Positions 27,322-35,598 of a stretch of DNA of 64,000 nt are shown here, one piece after another. Position numbers and translations under genes: made by a program. How positions within the stretch are numbered: position 1 is the stretch's first letter; each line of letters starts with the position of its first letter. The notes under the pieces are model-generated. The model ran no database searches. It worked only from the letters and a program-made list of their open reading frames with translations, and was not told the origin of the DNA. Source of the DNA: Shimia sp022448905 (GTDB lineage Bacteria; Pseudomonadota; Alphaproteobacteria; Rhodobacterales; Rhodobacteraceae); the NCBI RefSeq assembly GCF_047126315.1, contig NZ_CP138953.1:372001-436000 (forward strand). The letters are read 5' to 3'.

Positions 27322-28197
27322 TCAGACCTTCTTGACCCGGACCTGCGAGAACAGGCCATGTGGGCGGAACACCAGCACAAAAAGAAGGAGCGTATAGGGC
27401 GCAATCTGGCTGTAACCTGCCGGGAAGTAGCGGGAGGCAAAGGGCTCGATCACACCTACAATCAGCCCGCCCATCAGCGCACCGGGTAGCGACCCAAACC
27501 CGCCAATCACCGCAGCGGCAAAGGCCTTGATGCCCAGCAAGCCCGCGTTGGGATCAATCGCGCCTTTGGAGGCAAAGAGAATACCCGCGACCGCGGCCAC
27601 TGCGCCGGACAGACCCCAAATCATGCCCTGCACGCGCTTCACTGGAATGCCCATGAAGTAAGCCGCCATCTGGTTTTGGCTTGCGGCCTGCATCGCCAAG
27701 CCCAGCTTGGTGCGCTGGAAGAACTGATAGAGGAAATAGGTGAGCAGCACCGTCACCACGATCACCGCAATGTCCGCCATGCCCAACACCACACCGCCGA
27801 TGTTGAAGTCGCCAATGGCCAGCGGGCTTTCCAAGGTCTGTGGCTCATGGCTCCAGATCACACCAGCGACAAAGCGAATGACAAAGCCCAACGCGATGGT
27901 CAGGATCACCACCGCTGTCTGGCTTTGGCCAAATAAGTGGCGCAGCACAAAGAAGTCGAGCAAATAGCCCAGCACCGCCATGATCGCGATGGCCAGAGGC
28001 GCCGCGATCCAAAACGGCAGCCCCATGTAGTGGGCGTTTGTCAGCCCCAAACACACAAAGGCGCCGAGCATCATGAAATCGCCCTGGGCGAAATTCACCT
28101 GTTCAGTCGCCTTGTAGATCAGCACGAAGCCAAGCGCGATCAAGCCGTAGACACAGCCATTCGCAAGCCCGCTGACGAGCAGTTGCACAACTTCCAA
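27322..28197 (-). CDS. ABC transporter permease, LivH type, cluster B
   Basis: 291-aa permease, about eight membrane segments, with GCVYGLIALGFVLIYKATEQVNFAQGDFMMLGA and IKAFAAAVIGGFGSLPGALMGGLIVGVIE as LivH signatures. The start is TTG at 28197, 5 nt after GGGAGG. It is first of the transporter genes, 158 nt after the dehydrogenase genes. Confidence 0.92.
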   Translation of the reverse strand: MEVVQLLVSGLANGCVYGLIALGFVLIYKATEQVNFAQGDFMMLGAFVCLGLTNAHYMGLPFWIAAPLAIAIMAVLGYLLDFFVLRHLFGQSQTAVVILTIALGFVIRFVAGVIWSHEPQTLESPLAIGDFNIGGVVLGMADIAVIVVTVLLTYFLYQFFQRTKLGLAMQAASQNQMAAYFMGIPVKRVQGMIWGLSGAVAAVAGILFASKGAIDPNAGLLGIKAFAAAVIGGFGSLPGALMGGLIVGVIEPFASRYFPAGYSQIAPYTLLLFVLVFRPHGLFSQVRVKKV

Positions 28198-28210
28198 TGT
28201 ATCCTCCCGT

Positions 28211-28233
28211 GCCGGTTAGGACCGGCTTTTTCT
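28211..28233 (+). other. Hairpin with T-tract in the leader of the cluster B transporter genes
   Basis: Perfect 6-bp stem GCCGGT / ACCGGC, 4-nt loop, then TTTTTCT on the plus strand. By its orientation it would end plus-strand transcripts, but no plus-strand gene lies before it. On the minus strand it is a hairpin just upstream of the livH ribosome binding site. Confidence 0.45.
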
Positions 28234-28355
28234 ATGCTCAGTCTTCGGAGCGAAGGCTTTTGCGTCAAGTCTCCATTTCCCCGCTTGCGCAAAGCTCCGT
28301 TACGTCACCCCTCTTTTTCCATACGCCATCGTACGTTAAATGCACTCAACCCAAA

Positions 28356-29465
28356 CTAGATGCCGCGCTGCCGCAAAATCCATTCGGTGTGATAGCCTGC
28401 GTCGCCCAGAAACTCGGTCAAGGCGCGGTCGCGTTTCATTAAGAGCCCCAGGTCCATCTCATCGGTCATGCCAATGCCGCCATGCATCTGCACACCTTCT
28501 TCGGTGGCCTGCCGCCCAACCCGCGCCATCTTGGCCTTGGCCGCACGGGTCAGGGTTTCGACCTCAGCACTGTCTTCATCCAATGCGTTCAACGCCGCTG
28601 CGATCAGCGAAGAGACCTGCGCCAACTCGCAATACAAATCCGCTGCCCGATGTTGCAGCGCCTGAAACTGCCCAATCAAAACGCCAAACTGTTTGCGCGT
28701 GCGCAGATAGTCATAGGTCTGCTCTGCCGCCGCTTTGGCTACCCCAAGCTGCTCCGCCGCCGCAATCGCGCGCCCCGCCGCAAGCGTCTTGGCCAAAATC
28801 TGGTCTGCTGCCGCCCCCTGCGCAAGGATGTCCGCCCCAGCAATCTCTACATCTTCAAAGATCACGGCCGCTGTGTTGCAATGGTCCAGCATCACCTGCG
28901 GCGCGCGCGTTACGCCAACTGCAAGGGGATCACACATCACCAAGCACAAGTCATCACCGCGCTTGGCGGTTACAATCAGACGATCCGCGACTCCACCATC
29001 CACTACGTAGGTTTTGCGCCCATTCAATTTCAGCGCGCCAGGCGCGCCTGTTACGGCTGTGGCAATCCGCTCCGGACGGTGTTTGGCCGCTTCATCCATC
29101 GCCAACGCAACCACGGCGTCGCCGGTGGCAATTTTGGGTGCCCAGTTTTGGGCTAGGTCGCCTCCAGCCGAAGCCAGCGCGGTGCCAGCTAAAATGGCGG
29201 AAGACACAAAAGGGCTGACCGTCAAGTTACGCCCCAGCTCTTCGGCAATAAGCCCCGCCGCGCGGTAACCCAACCCGACGCCACCGAGGGCCTCTGGAAT
29301 CACGATCCCCATCCAGCCCATCTCGGCGAGGTCCGCCAAAATCGCGCTGTTCGCATCATCGCCAACCTCTCTCAGCGCACGAAACGCGGCAATGCCATGC
29401 CCATCGCGCAGAAACCCCGCCGCAGAATCGGCAATCAGCTGTTGGTCTTCGCTCAAAAGTTCCAT
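28356..29465 (-). CDS. Acyl-CoA dehydrogenase family protein (divergent partner subunit)
   Basis: 369-aa flavoprotein-fold acyl-CoA dehydrogenase. N-terminal helical domain (MELLSEDQQLIADSAAGFLRD), middle beta domain, and C-terminal helices ending in GVQMHGGIGMTDEMDLGLLMKRD, which is the conserved ACAD end. The usual E-P-x-A-G-S-D motif of the middle domain is replaced by DEAAKHRPERIA, so substrate or FAD contacts differ. It follows a canonical ACAD gene by 6 nt; such pairs can form mixed tetramers. Start ATG 29465. Confidence 0.85.
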   Translation of the reverse strand: MELLSEDQQLIADSAAGFLRDGHGIAAFRALREVGDDANSAILADLAEMGWMGIVIPEALGGVGLGYRAAGLIAEELGRNLTVSPFVSSAILAGTALASAGGDLAQNWAPKIATGDAVVALAMDEAAKHRPERIATAVTGAPGALKLNGRKTYVVDGGVADRLIVTAKRGDDLCLVMCDPLAVGVTRAPQVMLDHCNTAAVIFEDVEIAGADILAQGAAADQILAKTLAAGRAIAAAEQLGVAKAAAEQTYDYLRTRKQFGVLIGQFQALQHRAADLYCELAQVSSLIAAALNALDEDSAEVETLTRAAKAKMARVGRQATEEGVQMHGGIGMTDEMDLGLLMKRDRALTEFLGDAGYHTEWILRQRGI

Positions 29466-29471
29466 GCGCCT

Positions 29472-30650
29472 TTACCCCGGCAGTTTCAAAACGGCTTTGG
29501 ACAGGATCGACAACATCACTTCCGAGGTGCCGCCCTCGATGGTATTGGCCTTGGAGCGCAGCCAGTCTTTGGCCGCCTGCCCCGCATCATTGGCCGCGCC
29601 CTCCCAGACCAAATCGTCGCTGCCGCCAGCCGCCACGCGCAGGCTTTGGCGGCGCTTATTTAATTCGGTCCCGAGGTACTTCAACTCGGCAGACCGCGCA
29701 CCCAATTCATGCCCCGCGCGCATGTAGGCGCCGGTCATATCCAGATGCGCATCAAAACAGAGTTCATCGACCAGAAACTGCCCCATCTCCGCGCGCAGCA
29801 TGGGATCATCCAACCGGCCTGTGTCGTCCAAACCAATGGCTGCAAGCGCATCTGCCGCAAGATCCGACTTGGCAAAAAGCGCCGAGTCCGCCGCGCCAAT
29901 CATTTCCCGCTCATGGGTCAGCAGGTATTTGGCAATCGTCCAGCCCTGCCCGCGTGCGCCGACAATCTGATCTTTGGGCACTTTCACACCATCAAAGAAG
30001 GTCTCGCAAAACGGCGAGGCACCAGAGATCAGCTTGATCGGTTTGGTGGAGACACCTGCGCTTTCCATGTCAAAGAGCAGGAAGGAAATGCCGGTGTGTT
30101 TCTTCTCCTCCGGCTCCGTGCGCACCAAGCAGAAAATCCAATCCGCCTTGTCGGCATAGGAGGTCCAGATCTTCTGCCCGGTGACCTCAAAGTGGTCTCC
30201 CCTATCCACGCCCTTGGTCTGCAACCCCGCCAGATCGGAGCCTGCACCGGGCTCGGAGTACCCCTGACACCAACGGATTTCGCCGCGCGCAATTAGGGGC
30301 AGGTAGTGGCGTTTCTGTTCTTCAGAGCCGAACTGCAACAAAGCCGGCCCCAACATCCAGATTCCAAAGCTTTGTAAGGGCGGCCGCGCATTGATGCGCT
30401 GCATCTCTTCGGCCAAAATCTTTTGTTCGTCACCAGAAAGCCCGCCGCCGCCGTAGGATTTAGGCCAGGCTGGCACTGTCCACCCTTTGGCAGCCATAGC
30501 CTCCAACCACTGCTTCTGCGCTGGCGAGCGAAACACAAACTTGCGCCCACCCCAACAGATGTCGTCCTCGCCCATCGGCGTGCGCATCTCCGCCGGGCAA
30601 TTGACCTCCAGCCACGCGCGGGTCTCGCTGCGAAATGTGTCGATGTCCAT
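29472..30650 (-). CDS. Acyl-CoA dehydrogenase
   Basis: 392-aa enzyme introducing a C2-C3 double bond in an acyl-CoA. Canonical motifs: WCQGYSEPGAGSDLAGL, QKIWTSYADKADW, FDGVKVPKDQIVG, and a C-terminus with ANTIEGGTSEVMLSIL. First gene of the cluster B direction; ATG 30650 follows GGGAGGGG. Control by the divergent TetR gene is likely because a palindrome lies in the 130-nt gap. Confidence 0.92.
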   Translation of the reverse strand: MDIDTFRSETRAWLEVNCPAEMRTPMGEDDICWGGRKFVFRSPAQKQWLEAMAAKGWTVPAWPKSYGGGGLSGDEQKILAEEMQRINARPPLQSFGIWMLGPALLQFGSEEQKRHYLPLIARGEIRWCQGYSEPGAGSDLAGLQTKGVDRGDHFEVTGQKIWTSYADKADWIFCLVRTEPEEKKHTGISFLLFDMESAGVSTKPIKLISGASPFCETFFDGVKVPKDQIVGARGQGWTIAKYLLTHEREMIGAADSALFAKSDLAADALAAIGLDDTGRLDDPMLRAEMGQFLVDELCFDAHLDMTGAYMRAGHELGARSAELKYLGTELNKRRQSLRVAAGGSDDLVWEGAANDAGQAAKDWLRSKANTIEGGTSEVMLSILSKAVLKLPG

Positions 30651-30707
30651 GCAAATGCCCCTCCCAAGGCCTCCGCCCTTTGGGTCGGAGATTGCACCTG
30701 CGAGGCA

Positions 30708-30727
30708 AACATACTACTGAGTATGCT
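30708..30727. promoter_or_regulatory. Probable TetR operator of the acyl-CoA dehydrogenase genes
   Basis: CATACT-actg-AGTATG (30710-30725), a perfect 6-bp inverted repeat midway between two divergent genes, 54 nt before the tetR start and 58 nt before the dehydrogenase start. Confidence 0.55.
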
Positions 30728-30780
30728 GTCAACGGAGGCGAATGGCGCGACGTTGCGTTAGTCAGATCCTGTGAGGCCCC

Positions 30781-31401
30781 ATGGCGGACACCAAGAAACC
30801 AGCGATGAGCGCCTCAAAGGCCGAGGTTTTGGATGCCGCCGCCGAGGTCTTTATGCGGTTGGGGGCGGACACCGCGTCAATTGACGACGTGGCGCGTCAG
30901 CTTGGGTCCACGAAGGGGCGGATTTATCATCACTTCCCTTCCAAAGGTGTGCTTCTGGCCGAAGTCTGCCTACGCGCGGCGGATTTTGTACTGCAAAAAG
31001 TGCCGCCGGTGATTGCCCCGGACGCCGCACCGGAAGAGAACCTACGGCAGATGGTCCTGACCCATATTCCCGAGGTCCTGCGCACGCTGCCCTATCACAA
31101 GGTGATCATTCAGTCCTATGTCGGCGTGCAACAGAAATCGACCACTGCTCTGGAACGGGAGCTGTTTGCGCAAATCCAACAGGAGCGTAAGGCGTACGAG
31201 AACCTGTTTCGGAACGTCCTGCAAGCCGGCATGCAAGACGGTAGCTTCCGCACGCAAAACACCTCCATCGCGATGCAATCGCTGCTGCTTCTGATCAACG
31301 CACCGGTGTTCTGGTATCGCCCGCGCGCAGATGAGCCAGAGACTTTTGTGGCAGAACTCAGCGCCCAATTGGCAGATATGGCACTCGCGTCACTGCGATG
31401 A
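30781..31401 (+). CDS. TetR family regulator of fatty-acid-type catabolism
   Basis: 206-aa regulator with an N-terminal HTH (AAAEVFMRLGADTASIDDVARQLGSTKGRIYHHFPSKGVLLAEV, about 18-62) and a ligand domain. Divergent from the acyl-CoA dehydrogenase pair, so an acyl-CoA ligand is plausible. A GC-rich hairpin follows its stop directly. Confidence 0.9.
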   Translation: MADTKKPAMSASKAEVLDAAAEVFMRLGADTASIDDVARQLGSTKGRIYHHFPSKGVLLAEVCLRAADFVLQKVPPVIAPDAAPEENLRQMVLTHIPEVLRTLPYHKVIIQSYVGVQQKSTTALERELFAQIQQERKAYENLFRNVLQAGMQDGSFRTQNTSIAMQSLLLLINAPVFWYRPRADEPETFVAELSAQLADMALASLR

Positions 31402-31417
31402 GAGGGGCCAGCCCCTC
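31402..31417 (+). terminator. Hairpin directly after tetR
   Basis: GAGGGGC-ca-GCCCCTC, perfect 7-bp stem beginning at the base after the TGA, followed by TTG only. Possible terminator without a long T-run. Confidence 0.45.
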
Positions 31418-31444
31418 TTGGGCCGGATGGCCCATTTCATCCCG

Positions 31445-31466
31445 GGATATTGCAGGAATGAGAAGC
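31445..31466 (+). repeat. Intergenic repeat, copy 1
   Basis: GGATATTGCAGGAATGAGAA plus GC. Similar elements occur at 31607-31629 (minus strand) and 36745-36766 (plus), sharing GG(A)TATT(T)G..GAA.GAGAA. Followed by a perfect hairpin GTTAAGG-cgc-CCTTAAC (31469-31485). Confidence 0.5.
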
Positions 31467-31537
31467 ACGTTAAGGCGCCCTTAACCAAAAGTTGCCAAGA
31501 TGTTCTTGCGGAACAGGCTGGGAAGCCGATGGCCGTG

Positions 31538-31617
31538 AATGAGAAGACACCCTGATACCCTGTAAGCATCGCGCAATGTCGACCGGCAGGTATCAGGGTG
31601 CCTTTTGTTTTCTCATT
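31538..31617 (+). terminator. Long inverted-repeat element with terminator features
   Basis: Perfect 12-bp stem CACCCTGATACC / GGTATCAGGGTG (31548-31559 and 31589-31600), followed by CCTTTTGTTTT; outside it AATGAGAA (31538-31545) pairs with TTCTCATT (31610-31617). The 29-nt loop is larger than in usual terminators. It may end a small transcript or the tetR transcript. Confidence 0.6.
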
Positions 31618-31629
31618 CCCCAAATATCC
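31607..31629 (-). repeat. Intergenic repeat, copy 2
   Basis: On the minus strand GGATATTTGGGGAATGAGAA followed by AAC. Inverted relative to copy 1; its GAGAA part forms the outer arm of the long inverted repeat. Confidence 0.5.
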
Positions 31630-31680
31630 CCGCCAGAGGCGTCTTACTTCACCACCAGCGCAGAACTTTGAGATAGCTCT

Positions 31681-32667
31681 CTAACCGATCAAACCGGCCT
31701 TCTGAAACAGCGCTTTGATGTCCGCCTCAGGCCGCGCGCCATAGTGGCTGATAACCTCTGCCGCCGCGATGCAGCCCATTTTGCCCGACACTTCCAGCGA
31801 CTGGCCAGTGGCCACACCATAGAGGAAACCACAAGCAAACTGATCACCCGCACCGGTGGCGTCCACAGGCACAATTTCATTCACCGGCACGGTGGCCTCT
31901 TCGTCACCGCTCAGCAGCACAACGTCCTGACCAGACCGGGTGCACACAACCATGCCGCAGTCCTGGGCCGCCTGTTCAAGAGCCGCGCTCAGGTCGGTTT
32001 GATAGAGCGACTGCCATTCGTGTTCATTGCCAATCACAAAGTCGAGTTCTTTCACCAACCGGCGGAAATCATCGCGATGACGTTCCACGCAGAAGGGATC
32101 AGACAGAGCAATGCCAGCTTTACCGCCGCCGTCCTGGCAGAGCTTCGCGGCCCGCTCAAAAGCGGCTTTGCCTTTGGGCTTGTCATAGAGGTAGCCTTCA
32201 AGGAACAGCAGCTGCGCCTTGCCGGCCACGTCATCGGATACATCGTCCGGCCCCACTTCGGACGAGATGCCCAGATAGGTGTTCATCGAGCGCTCGCCGT
32301 CCGGGGAGACAAAGATCATCGACCGGGACGTCGGCAGCTCATCGTCCTCAACCAACGGGTTCACAAAATCGGTGCCGTCCGCTTGCATTTCGCTGGCGTA
32401 AAACTGCCCCAGCGCATCATCACTCACCCGTCCGATAAACCCAGTCGACAGGCCCAGTGCCCCTAGGCCCGCCAGCGTGTTGGCGACAGAACCGCCCGGC
32501 GCCTGCTTGCGGTTGGTCATCGCCGCATAGAGCATTTCGCCACGCTCTTTTTCCACCAGTTGCATGATGCCTTTTTGAATGCCCATCAGGTCCAGAAAGC
32601 TGTCGTCAGATTGGCTGATCACATCAACAACGGCATTGCCGATGCCAACCACTTGGTATTGCGTCAT
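31681..32667 (-). CDS. PfkB-family kinase, adenosine kinase-like
   Basis: 328-aa ribokinase-fold enzyme that phosphorylates a sugar or nucleoside with ATP. Seen: GNAVVDVISQ at the N-terminus, PGGSVANTLAGLGALG (substrate-binding loop, about residue 57), and the PfkB signature 2 VDATGAGDQFACGFL with the catalytic Asp. Best resemblance is to bacterial adenosine kinase-like proteins; the substrate is not certain. ATG overlaps the nth stop (ATGA), so the two genes form an operon. Confidence 0.9.
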   Translation of the reverse strand: MTQYQVVGIGNAVVDVISQSDDSFLDLMGIQKGIMQLVEKERGEMLYAAMTNRKQAPGGSVANTLAGLGALGLSTGFIGRVSDDALGQFYASEMQADGTDFVNPLVEDDELPTSRSMIFVSPDGERSMNTYLGISSEVGPDDVSDDVAGKAQLLFLEGYLYDKPKGKAAFERAAKLCQDGGGKAGIALSDPFCVERHRDDFRRLVKELDFVIGNEHEWQSLYQTDLSAALEQAAQDCGMVVCTRSGQDVVLLSGDEEATVPVNEIVPVDATGAGDQFACGFLYGVATGQSLEVSGKMGCIAAAEVISHYGARPEADIKALFQKAGLIG

Positions 32668-33308
32668 AAGTTTTTGTCCTCGAATAGGCAGAGATCACGG
32701 ATGAGACAGGTGCCACACAGGGGCTTGCGTGCTTTGCACACGTAGCGGCCGTGCAGGATCATCCAATGATGGGCATGGAGCTGAAAGTCCACGGGAATTT
32801 GGTCTTCGATGGCCCGTTCCACCGCCACCACATCTTTTCCGGGGCACACACCGGAGCGATTGCCAAAGCGGAAGATATGCGTGTCCACGGCCTGCGCCGG
32901 ATAACGCCACCACATATTCAGCACAACATTGGCGGTCTTACGCCCCACACCCGGCAGGCTTTCTAACGCCGCGCGGGAGTTGGGCACCTCTCCGCCGTAG
33001 TCATCCACCAGGATGCGGCTGAGTTTGATCACATTCTTGGCCTTATTGCGATAGAGCCCAATGGTCTTGATATGCTCGATCACCTCTTCTTCGCCAAGGT
33101 CGAGCATCTTCTGCGGGGTGTCCGCAATTTTGAACAGCTCTTTGGTGGCGCGGTTCACGCCCACATCCGTGGCCTGCGCCGACAGGGCCACAGCCACCAC
33201 CAGCGTGTAAGCGTTGGTATGGTCCAGCTCCCCTTTGGGTTCGGCTTCGGCTGCCTCAAACCGGGAGAAGATCTCCCGGATGGTATGGTAATCCAGTTGC
33301 TTTGCCAT
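32664..33308 (-). CDS. nth: Endonuclease III (DNA glycosylase/AP lyase)
   Basis: 214-aa base-excision repair enzyme that removes oxidised pyrimidines and nicks AP sites. HhH-GPD core: SLPGVGRKTANVV with catalytic Lys124 and Asp142 in AVDTHIFR; the [4Fe-4S] cluster ligands are Cys191, Cys198, Cys201 and Cys207 (C-x6-C-x2-C-x5-C). I chose ATG 33308; the frame is open to 33377 but that part is not family-like. Shine-Dalgarno is weak. Confidence 0.95.
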   Translation of the reverse strand: MAKQLDYHTIREIFSRFEAAEAEPKGELDHTNAYTLVVAVALSAQATDVGVNRATKELFKIADTPQKMLDLGEEEVIEHIKTIGLYRNKAKNVIKLSRILVDDYGGEVPNSRAALESLPGVGRKTANVVLNMWWRYPAQAVDTHIFRFGNRSGVCPGKDVVAVERAIEDQIPVDFQLHAHHWMILHGRYVCKARKPLCGTCLIRDLCLFEDKNL

Positions 33309-34040
33309 CTGGCTGTTAATGCACGGACAGGCTGGTGCAAGCAAGAGCCGGATAGGGAGCGGGCGGACGTCGATCAACCCAGAGGGTCAAACCGATGTAA
33401 GTGAGTCGTGCTGAAACTGTGGGCGATTCCTTTTTTGCGACTCGCCGGTCGGCAAAACGGCTGTGGCAGAGGCGCAACAACCAGATGTGGCCACTGCCCG
33501 CAAAAGGCAGACAAAATCGGGGTTTTAGAGCCGAGTCCGAGCGGTTTTTCCATCCACAACGCCCGGGGATAATCTTGTGAATGCCTCGCCTTAGAACGGA
33601 TCAAATTTTTCGTTAAGATTGTTTTATTACAGGCACTTAATAACCTGTGGATAGATTCTTTTTGGCGAATGCCTGAGTCAAGATCGAAGTTCAGTTGCCG
33701 GATTTGGCACCAGCTTGTTAGGTTCTCTCAGCGATTCATTTCGCCTTGGGGGGGACAGACGCCGACACACGGTGGCTTTGCCATACTGGGTGACTTAGCA
33801 GACCGCGCTTATTGAGAGTGCGGTTGCCATGGTTTCCGGGGTGTTCACCTGTTCCACAAAGCAGCGCATCAGCGCGCCGATGGCAACACGCAACCGGAGA
33901 GTAGGGACCTCCGGCATGGTTGTGTTTTGCCTGACGCAGCTTTGCCATTCGCGGCACCTTGGCGGGATGTGTCACGGGACATAAAGGCAGAGACCGGGCA
34001 CAGCCCGGCACTAAAGACGTGTGAAGGAATACGGGGACAG
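33309..34040. other. dnaA upstream region (no gene seen)
   Basis: 732 nt without a convincing gene. An AT-rich part (about 33600-33670) holds one near-perfect DnaA box, TGTGGATAG at 33648-33656 (one mismatch to TGTGGATAA), and weaker look-alikes (CCATCCACA at 33550-33558). It most likely contains the dnaA promoter; an origin is possible but the box number is low. Confidence 0.4.
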
Positions 34041-35429
34041 ATGACTGACGACGCATGGGGCGACATCCGACAAGGCCTACTCAAGACTGTGGGTCAAAAT
34101 AATTTCAAAACCTGGATTGAGCCTGTCAATTTTTCCGAACTGAAAGATGGCGTGGCCACCTTTCATGTGCCGACCAATTTCATCGGCAACTACGTATCGC
34201 AAAATTATGGCGATCTGATCCTGCATCAGCTGAACCAGAACGGCGCAGACGTGCAGCGCTTGCAGTTCAAAGTGGCCGCCAAGACCACTGCACCGCGTGC
34301 CGCGGCCGCACCAAAAGCCGCTGTGCAAAAAGCCAGCGCTGCCGTAAAGCCAGCCGTGAGCGCGGCCTCTGACAACGGCGACATGGGCATGACCGGCGCG
34401 CCGCTGGATGCCCGCTTCACCTTTGACAATTTTGTCGTGGGCAAACCAAACGAACTGGCCAATGCCGCCGCGCGCCGCGTGGGCGAAGGCGGCCCGGTGA
34501 CCTTTAACCCGCTGTTCCTTTATGGCGGCGTAGGTTTGGGTAAAACCCACCTCATGCATGCGATTGCCTGGGAGCTTCAGGCCCAGCGTCCGGATCTGAA
34601 CGTGCTGTATCTGTCCGCAGAACAGTTCATGTACCGCTTTGTGCAAGCCCTGCGCGACCGCAAGATGATGGACTTCAAAGAGCTGTTCCGCTCTGTGGAT
34701 GTGCTGATGGTCGACGATGTTCAGTTCATCGCGGGCAAAGACAGCACCCAGGAAGAGTTCTTCCACACCTTCAACGCGCTGGTGGATCAGAACAAACAGA
34801 TCATCATCTCCGCCGACCGGGCCCCGGGTGAGATCAAAGACCTCGAAGAACGCATCAAGAGCCGCCTGCAATGCGGTCTGGTGGTAGACCTGCACCCAAC
34901 CGACTACGAGTTGCGCCTTGGCATTTTGCAAAACAAGGTCGACACCTACCGCGAGCAGTATCCTGAGCTGCAACTTCAGGACGGCGTGCTGGAATTCCTC
35001 GCCCACCGCATCTCCACCAACGTGCGTGTGCTCGAAGGCGCCATGACCCGTCTGTTTGCCTTTGCCTCGCTGGTCGGTCGTGAAATCACCATGGAGCTCA
35101 CCCAAGACTGTCTGTCCGATGTGCTGCGGGCCTCGGAACGCAAAATCTCTGTCGAAGAGATCCAGCGCAAAGTGGCAGAGCATTACAACATCCGTCTGTC
35201 CGACATGATTGGTCCCAAGCGCGTGCGCACCTTTGCCCGCCCGCGTCAGGTGGCGATGTACCTCTGTAAGCAGCTGACCAGCCGTTCCTTGCCCGAAATT
35301 GGCCGCCGCTTTGGTGGACGCGACCACACCACAGTGATGCACGGCGTGAAGCGCATCGAGGAGCTGCGCAACTCTGATGGACAGATTGCCGAGGACCTCG
35401 AGCTGCTGCGCCGCACATTGGAAGCCTAG
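34041..35429 (+). CDS. dnaA: Chromosomal replication initiator DnaA
   Basis: 462-aa AAA+ initiator. Domain I (about 1-85, WGDIRQGLLKTVGQNNFKTWIEP), an Ala/Lys-rich linker (about 90-125), the AAA+ domain with GGVGLGKTH (Lys168) and DVLMVDDVQFIAGK, and domain IV with the DnaA-box signature RRFGGRDHTTVMHGVKRIEEL. ATG 34041 is preceded by GGGGACAG; the longer frame from 33927 does not resemble DnaA. Confidence 0.98.
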   Translation: MTDDAWGDIRQGLLKTVGQNNFKTWIEPVNFSELKDGVATFHVPTNFIGNYVSQNYGDLILHQLNQNGADVQRLQFKVAAKTTAPRAAAAPKAAVQKASAAVKPAVSAASDNGDMGMTGAPLDARFTFDNFVVGKPNELANAAARRVGEGGPVTFNPLFLYGGVGLGKTHLMHAIAWELQAQRPDLNVLYLSAEQFMYRFVQALRDRKMMDFKELFRSVDVLMVDDVQFIAGKDSTQEEFFHTFNALVDQNKQIIISADRAPGEIKDLEERIKSRLQCGLVVDLHPTDYELRLGILQNKVDTYREQYPELQLQDGVLEFLAHRISTNVRVLEGAMTRLFAFASLVGREITMELTQDCLSDVLRASERKISVEEIQRKVAEHYNIRLSDMIGPKRVRTFARPRQVAMYLCKQLTSRSLPEIGRRFGGRDHTTVMHGVKRIEELRNSDGQIAEDLELLRRTLEA

Positions 35430-35451
35430 GTTTTCGTGTGAAACGTGACCA

Positions 35452-35487
35452 AAACGCCGCGTCCCTTGGGCGCGGTGTTTTCTTTTG
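35452..35487 (+). terminator. Terminator of dnaA
   Basis: Stem ACGCCGCG / CGCGGTGT (one G-T pair) with a 9-nt loop, then TTTCTTTT, 23 nt after the dnaA stop. The stem is also flanked by A4 so it could work on both strands. Confidence 0.7.
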
Positions 35488-35598
35488 GTCGCTTGGCGCT
35501 TGACGCTCCCTGCGACTTCACAGACAAACCTAGGAAAAGACTTGTACCGTGAGACCACCTCGTTAAGGTGCCTGTCCCGGTAATCGGAGGGTGATGGG

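Noticed and set aside
33927..34040. Longer DnaA starting upstream
   Set aside because: The added residues do not resemble DnaA and the ATG at 34041 begins the conserved domain I.
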